Shown here: positions 5,980-7,654 of the stretch, piece by piece
How the letters are laid out: every line of letters starts with the position of its first letter
Numbering within the stretch: position 1 is the stretch's first letter
Position numbers and translations under genes: made by a program
Notes under the pieces: generated by a model
Database searches by the model: none
What the model was told of the DNA's origin: nothing
The model's input: the letters and a program-made list of their open reading frames with translations, nothing else
From: an uncultured Bryobacteraceae bacterium
GTDB taxonomy: Bacteria; Acidobacteriota; Terriglobia; Bryobacterales; Bryobacteraceae
Reading direction: 5' to 3'
Length of the DNA: 7,654 nt
Assembly: GCA_937921835.1 (NCBI GenBank)
Contig: CAKZVG010000063.1
Span: forward strand, 1 to 7,654

Positions 5980-6822
5980 ATGGCAATGTACAGCTACTGG
6001 GACGCGAGCAGACTGGCCAAGGTATCGGGAACAACGGTTCCGGCGGCGTTCAACAGACCGAACTCCATCACCTTCATAAACAAGGTATTCTTCACCTGGC
6101 AGCACGACATGCGCAGGTGCCAGTCGCGAGGAAAAACCAAGGCCCGGCAGACGCTTGAGGCCATGGGGCGGACGCGCGGCGCGTTCACGGCCATGAACCC
6201 GATGATCGCCATCAAGAATCTGTGGGACGGGTTCACCCACTACGACGCTTGCGGCGCGCGCTGGCAGGACACCAACTCCTGGTCCTACAACGGCGGCTTC
6301 TTTGGGTCGTTCACCGACAGCGCACCCTGGGCGCTGTGCACCTTCGCCGACGCCTACGACGCCAACCTGAAGACGATCGCCGAGTTGGCGCGCAAGCACG
6401 AAGAAGCGGTCCGCAAACTGAAAGGGGCGGTCGAGGGGAAACAGACCATCCCCTGGGACCAGGTGAACGGGCCGCTGAAGCTGATCGCCGATTACTCCAA
6501 GGCCGTCGATCCGCTGCTGGTCATGTGCCCGGAGAGCAAGTTGAAGACCGGCTACGACTGGGCCAAAAACCTGGCCGAGTTCACCGGCGCGATGGACGAC
6601 ATCCTGAAGGAGACGGCCGCTTCCGGCAGCGTCAAGCAGGGCGCGGGCGTCACCGCCCTGGCGTTCGTGATCTCGAAATCCGTGCCGGTCTTCGGCGATC
6701 TCTACGCCGAAGCCATCAAAGGCGTGCCGAACGCCATCCGCTTCTTCGAAGAGATCAAGTGGCAACGGAATCACATGATGGCGCAGGTCTACGGCAGCCA
6801 GTTCAAAATGTACGAACGCTGA
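5980..6822 (+). CDS. Unrecognised 280-residue protein, aromatic-rich N-terminal half and helical C-terminal half
   Basis: I do not recognise this protein. The start at ATG 5980 is chosen because AGGGGG at 5966-5971 sits eight bases upstream and because the promoter covers the earlier ATGs (a second ATG follows at 5986). There is no N-terminal signal peptide. Residues 1-125 are rich in Trp, Phe and Tyr, with Cys47, Cys91 and Cys120, and a Gly/Ser/aromatic stretch around 95-120. Residues 126-215 look like charged amphipathic helices, including a Lys/Glu segment at 131-154. Residues 222-252 are the only long hydrophobic stretch; they contain Ser, Lys, Pro and Gly, so it reads more like a buried or membrane-inserting helical hairpin than a standard transmembrane anchor. 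The end is basic and aromatic. Codon use looks like the neighbours'. It stands alone with its own promoter, downstream of the ceramidase-like gene and convergent with the NifX-like gene (21 bases apart). Any function would be a guess. Confidence 0.8.
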   Translation: MAMYSYWDASRLAKVSGTTVPAAFNRPNSITFINKVFFTWQHDMRRCQSRGKTKARQTLEAMGRTRGAFTAMNPMIAIKNLWDGFTHYDACGARWQDTNSWSYNGGFFGSFTDSAPWALCTFADAYDANLKTIAELARKHEEAVRKLKGAVEGKQTIPWDQVNGPLKLIADYSKAVDPLLVMCPESKLKTGYDWAKNLAEFTGAMDDILKETAASGSVKQGAGVTALAFVISKSVPVFGDLYAEAIKGVPNAIRFFEEIKWQRNHMMAQVYGSQFKMYER

Positions 6823-6843
6823 AGAGCCCGGCGCCCCGCCCGG

Positions 6844-7245
6844 CTACTTCGCGGGATGTCCCTGGCAGGCGCCTTCGGCGGCCGGTTTCAGCAATCCCGT
6901 CAGAAGCAGCGAGACGGCGTGCGCCGCTCCGCACGGCGCCGCCGCCAGGAAGGGACGAATGCCCCGTGCTTCCAGATCGGCCGCCGCCCGCCAGCCCATT
7001 CCGCCCGAGATCAGCGCCTGGCAATCGCCGATCAGCGCCATCACCCGGTCGTGGCTGTGCCGGGCGTGCGCGCCGCCTTCAGCGTGGTGCGCGCACTGGC
7101 CTTCGGCGTGGGGCGTGTGGCGGTTGGGCCGCGACTCGACGAAGCGCACCTCGCCGTCCACGGCATCCAGAATCAGAAACGCCTGGCAGCGGCCAAAATG
7201 GCTGGCTACACTCTCGCCGTCGTCCGTGGTTACCGCAATTCGCAT
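6844..7245 (-). CDS. NifX/NifB-C-type (MTH1175-like) protein with a His-rich insert
   Basis: This 133-residue protein belongs to the dinitrogenase iron-molybdenum cofactor biosynthesis family, small RNase H-like-fold proteins, several of which bind metal clusters. Family marks are the start Arg-Ile-Ala-Val-Thr-Thr-Asp-Asp-Gly (2-10), Ser-His-Phe-Gly-Arg-Cys-Gln-Ala-Phe (15-23), Val-Met-Ala-Leu-Ile-Gly-Asp-Cys (68-75) and Ile-Ser-Gly-Gly-Met-Gly (79-84). The latter half repeats the usual Gly-Ile-Arg-Pro-Phe pattern (95-99). Between residues 43 and 65 is an insert with seven His and Cys51, and Cys127 and His130 lie near the C-terminus, suggesting metal binding. No nitrogenase genes are present, so a role in FeMo-cofactor synthesis is not implied; these stand-alone MTH1175-type proteins are widespread and mostly uncharacterised. 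Start ATG at 7245 has a strong GAGGAG site six bases upstream. It is divergent from the DUF134 gene. Confidence 0.9.
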   Translation of the reverse strand: MRIAVTTDDGESVASHFGRCQAFLILDAVDGEVRFVESRPNRHTPHAEGQCAHHAEGGAHARHSHDRVMALIGDCQALISGGMGWRAAADLEARGIRPFLAAAPCGAAHAVSLLLTGLLKPAAEGACQGHPAK

Positions 7246-7251
7246 GGTTTT

Positions 7252-7257
7252 CTCCTC
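7252..7257 (-). promoter_or_regulatory. Strong Shine-Dalgarno (GAGGAG) for the NifX-like gene
   Basis: On the minus strand, GAGGAG within a longer GAGAGAGGAG run lies six bases before the ATG at 7245. This fixes that start and makes it the best ribosome binding site in the window. Confidence 0.75.
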
Positions 7258-7268
7258 TCTCGGTTTTT

Positions 7269-7278
7269 AGCATATGCT
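7269..7278. promoter_or_regulatory. 10-bp palindrome AGCATATGCT with overlapping -10-like boxes in the NifX-like/DUF134 divergent gap
   Basis: The perfect palindrome AGCATATGCT sits in an A/T-rich island between the divergent genes. Read on the minus strand it gives a TATGCT -10 candidate for the NifX-like gene. On the plus strand CATAAT at 7279-7284 directly abuts it as a -10 candidate for the DUF134 gene. No good -35 is paired with either. A second plus-strand possibility is TTGACC at 7300-7305 with CATGAT at 7324-7329 (18-bp spacing). The palindrome may be an operator for the DUF134 protein or another dimeric regulator. Confidence 0.35.
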
Positions 7279-7347
7279 CATAATTCACCGCAACCGTTCT
7301 TGACCGGCGCGGCTGTCCGCGGCCATGATGGAGGACAGAACCCCCGC

Positions 7348-7654
7348 ATGCCTAGACCGCCCAGATGCCGCTGGATTGAAACCCTGCCGGCGGCCGTCTA
7401 CTTCAAGCCGCGAGGAATTCCCGCCGCGCTGCTTGAAGAGGTCGTGCTGTCGGTGGACGAGTTCGAAGCCCTGCGGCTGGCCGACCGGGACGGCCTTTAC
7501 CAGGAGGAGGCCGCCGCGCGCATGGGCGTATCGCGCCAGACCTTCGGGCGGATTCTCGAGTCGGCCCACCGCAAGACCGCGGAGGCGTTGACCGAAGGCA
7601 AGGCGCTGCGCATTGAAGGCGGAGAGGTCGCCTTGCGGGTGCTGGAGGCGGCCT
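7348..7654 (+). CDS. DUF134-family helix-turn-helix DNA-binding protein (3' end outside window)
   Basis: The first 102 codons are visible and the frame is open to the window end. The N-terminus Met-Pro-Arg-Pro-Pro-Arg-Cys-Arg-Trp-Ile, the Tyr-Phe-Lys-Pro-Arg-Gly-Ile-Pro block (18-25), the Leu-Ser-Val-Asp-Glu-Phe-Glu-Ala-Leu-Arg-Leu-Ala-Asp block (34-46) and the helix-turn-helix Gln-Glu-Glu-Ala-Ala-Ala-Arg-Met-Gly-Val-Ser-Arg-Gln-Thr-Phe-Gly-Arg (52-68), then Gly-Lys-Ala-Leu-Arg-Ile-Glu-Gly-Gly (84-92), are the standard DUF134 pattern. The fold resembles sigma-factor region 4, so it is a predicted transcription regulator. ATG 7348 is preferred because it begins the conserved family motif; TGGAGGA at 7329-7335 lies about a dozen bases upstream, slightly far for a ribosome binding site. 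It is divergent from the NifX-like gene, a neighbour pairing seen in many anaerobes and other bacteria, so it may control that gene. Confidence 0.92.
   Translation, partial: MPRPPRCRWIETLPAAVYFKPRGIPAALLEEVVLSVDEFEALRLADRDGLYQEEAAARMGVSRQTFGRILESAHRKTAEALTEGKALRIEGGEVALRVLEAA

Noticed and set aside
6844..7245. Reading the NifX-like gene as evidence of nitrogen fixation
   Set aside because: No nifHDK, nifB or nifEN sequence is present, and the Ser-His-Phe-Gly-Arg-Cys form with a DUF134 neighbour fits the general MTH1175-like group instead.
6222..7283. 353-codon plus-strand frame overlapping the unknown gene and the NifX-like gene
   Set aside because: It shadows two real genes; Arg-rich composition, no motifs, and it is opposed by family matches in the true frames.

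Overview
This is a GC-rich bacterial chromosomal window with compact genes on both strands, mostly third-position G/C codons and several TATAAT/CATAAT-like -10 boxes close to start codons. The gene mix suggests an Acidobacteriota (Solibacter/Bryobacter-like) soil or sediment genome. It includes a NYN-LOTUS protein, a PilZ protein, a formylglycine sulfatase beside a neutral-ceramidase-like hydrolase, an MTH1175/NifX-type protein and a DUF134 regulator. The taxonomic placement is inference from gene content and style. There are no tRNA or rRNA genes, CRISPR arrays, transposases or phage genes.

Layout. 1-714 (+) is the 3' part of a larger protein cut by the window edge, probably the extracytoplasmic C-terminal part of a membrane protein. 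715-1067 is a 353-base gap with a perfect TATAAT box and GC-rich sequence able to form nested stems, so it could be a long structured leader or a small RNA. 1068-2357 (+) encodes a 429-residue predicted RNA-binding protein or RNase: a NYN domain, two LOTUS/OST-HTH domains and a charged low-complexity tail. 2358-2607 is a convergent gap with small hairpins. 2608-2952 (-) is a short PilZ-domain c-di-GMP receptor. It is divergent from 3053-4621 (+), an exported type I sulfatase, and a perfect 16-bp palindrome lies between them. One base after the sulfatase, 4623-5894 (+) encodes a secreted neutral/alkaline ceramidase-like hydrolase; these two form an operon. 5980-6822 (+) encodes an unrecognised 280-residue protein with the clearest promoter in the window. 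6844-7245 (-) is a NifX/MTH1175-family protein with a His-rich insert, divergent from 7348-7654 (+), a DUF134 helix-turn-helix protein that runs off the window.

How they may work together. The sulfatase and ceramidase-like pair look like a small exported module for desulfating and then hydrolysing a sulfated or amide-linked lipid or glycoconjugate; the substrate is not deducible. The NifX-like/DUF134 pair matches a recurrent metal- or redox-linked gene association. The most novel items are the orphan protein at 5980-6822, the structured leader before the NYN-LOTUS gene, and the palindrome between the PilZ and sulfatase genes.
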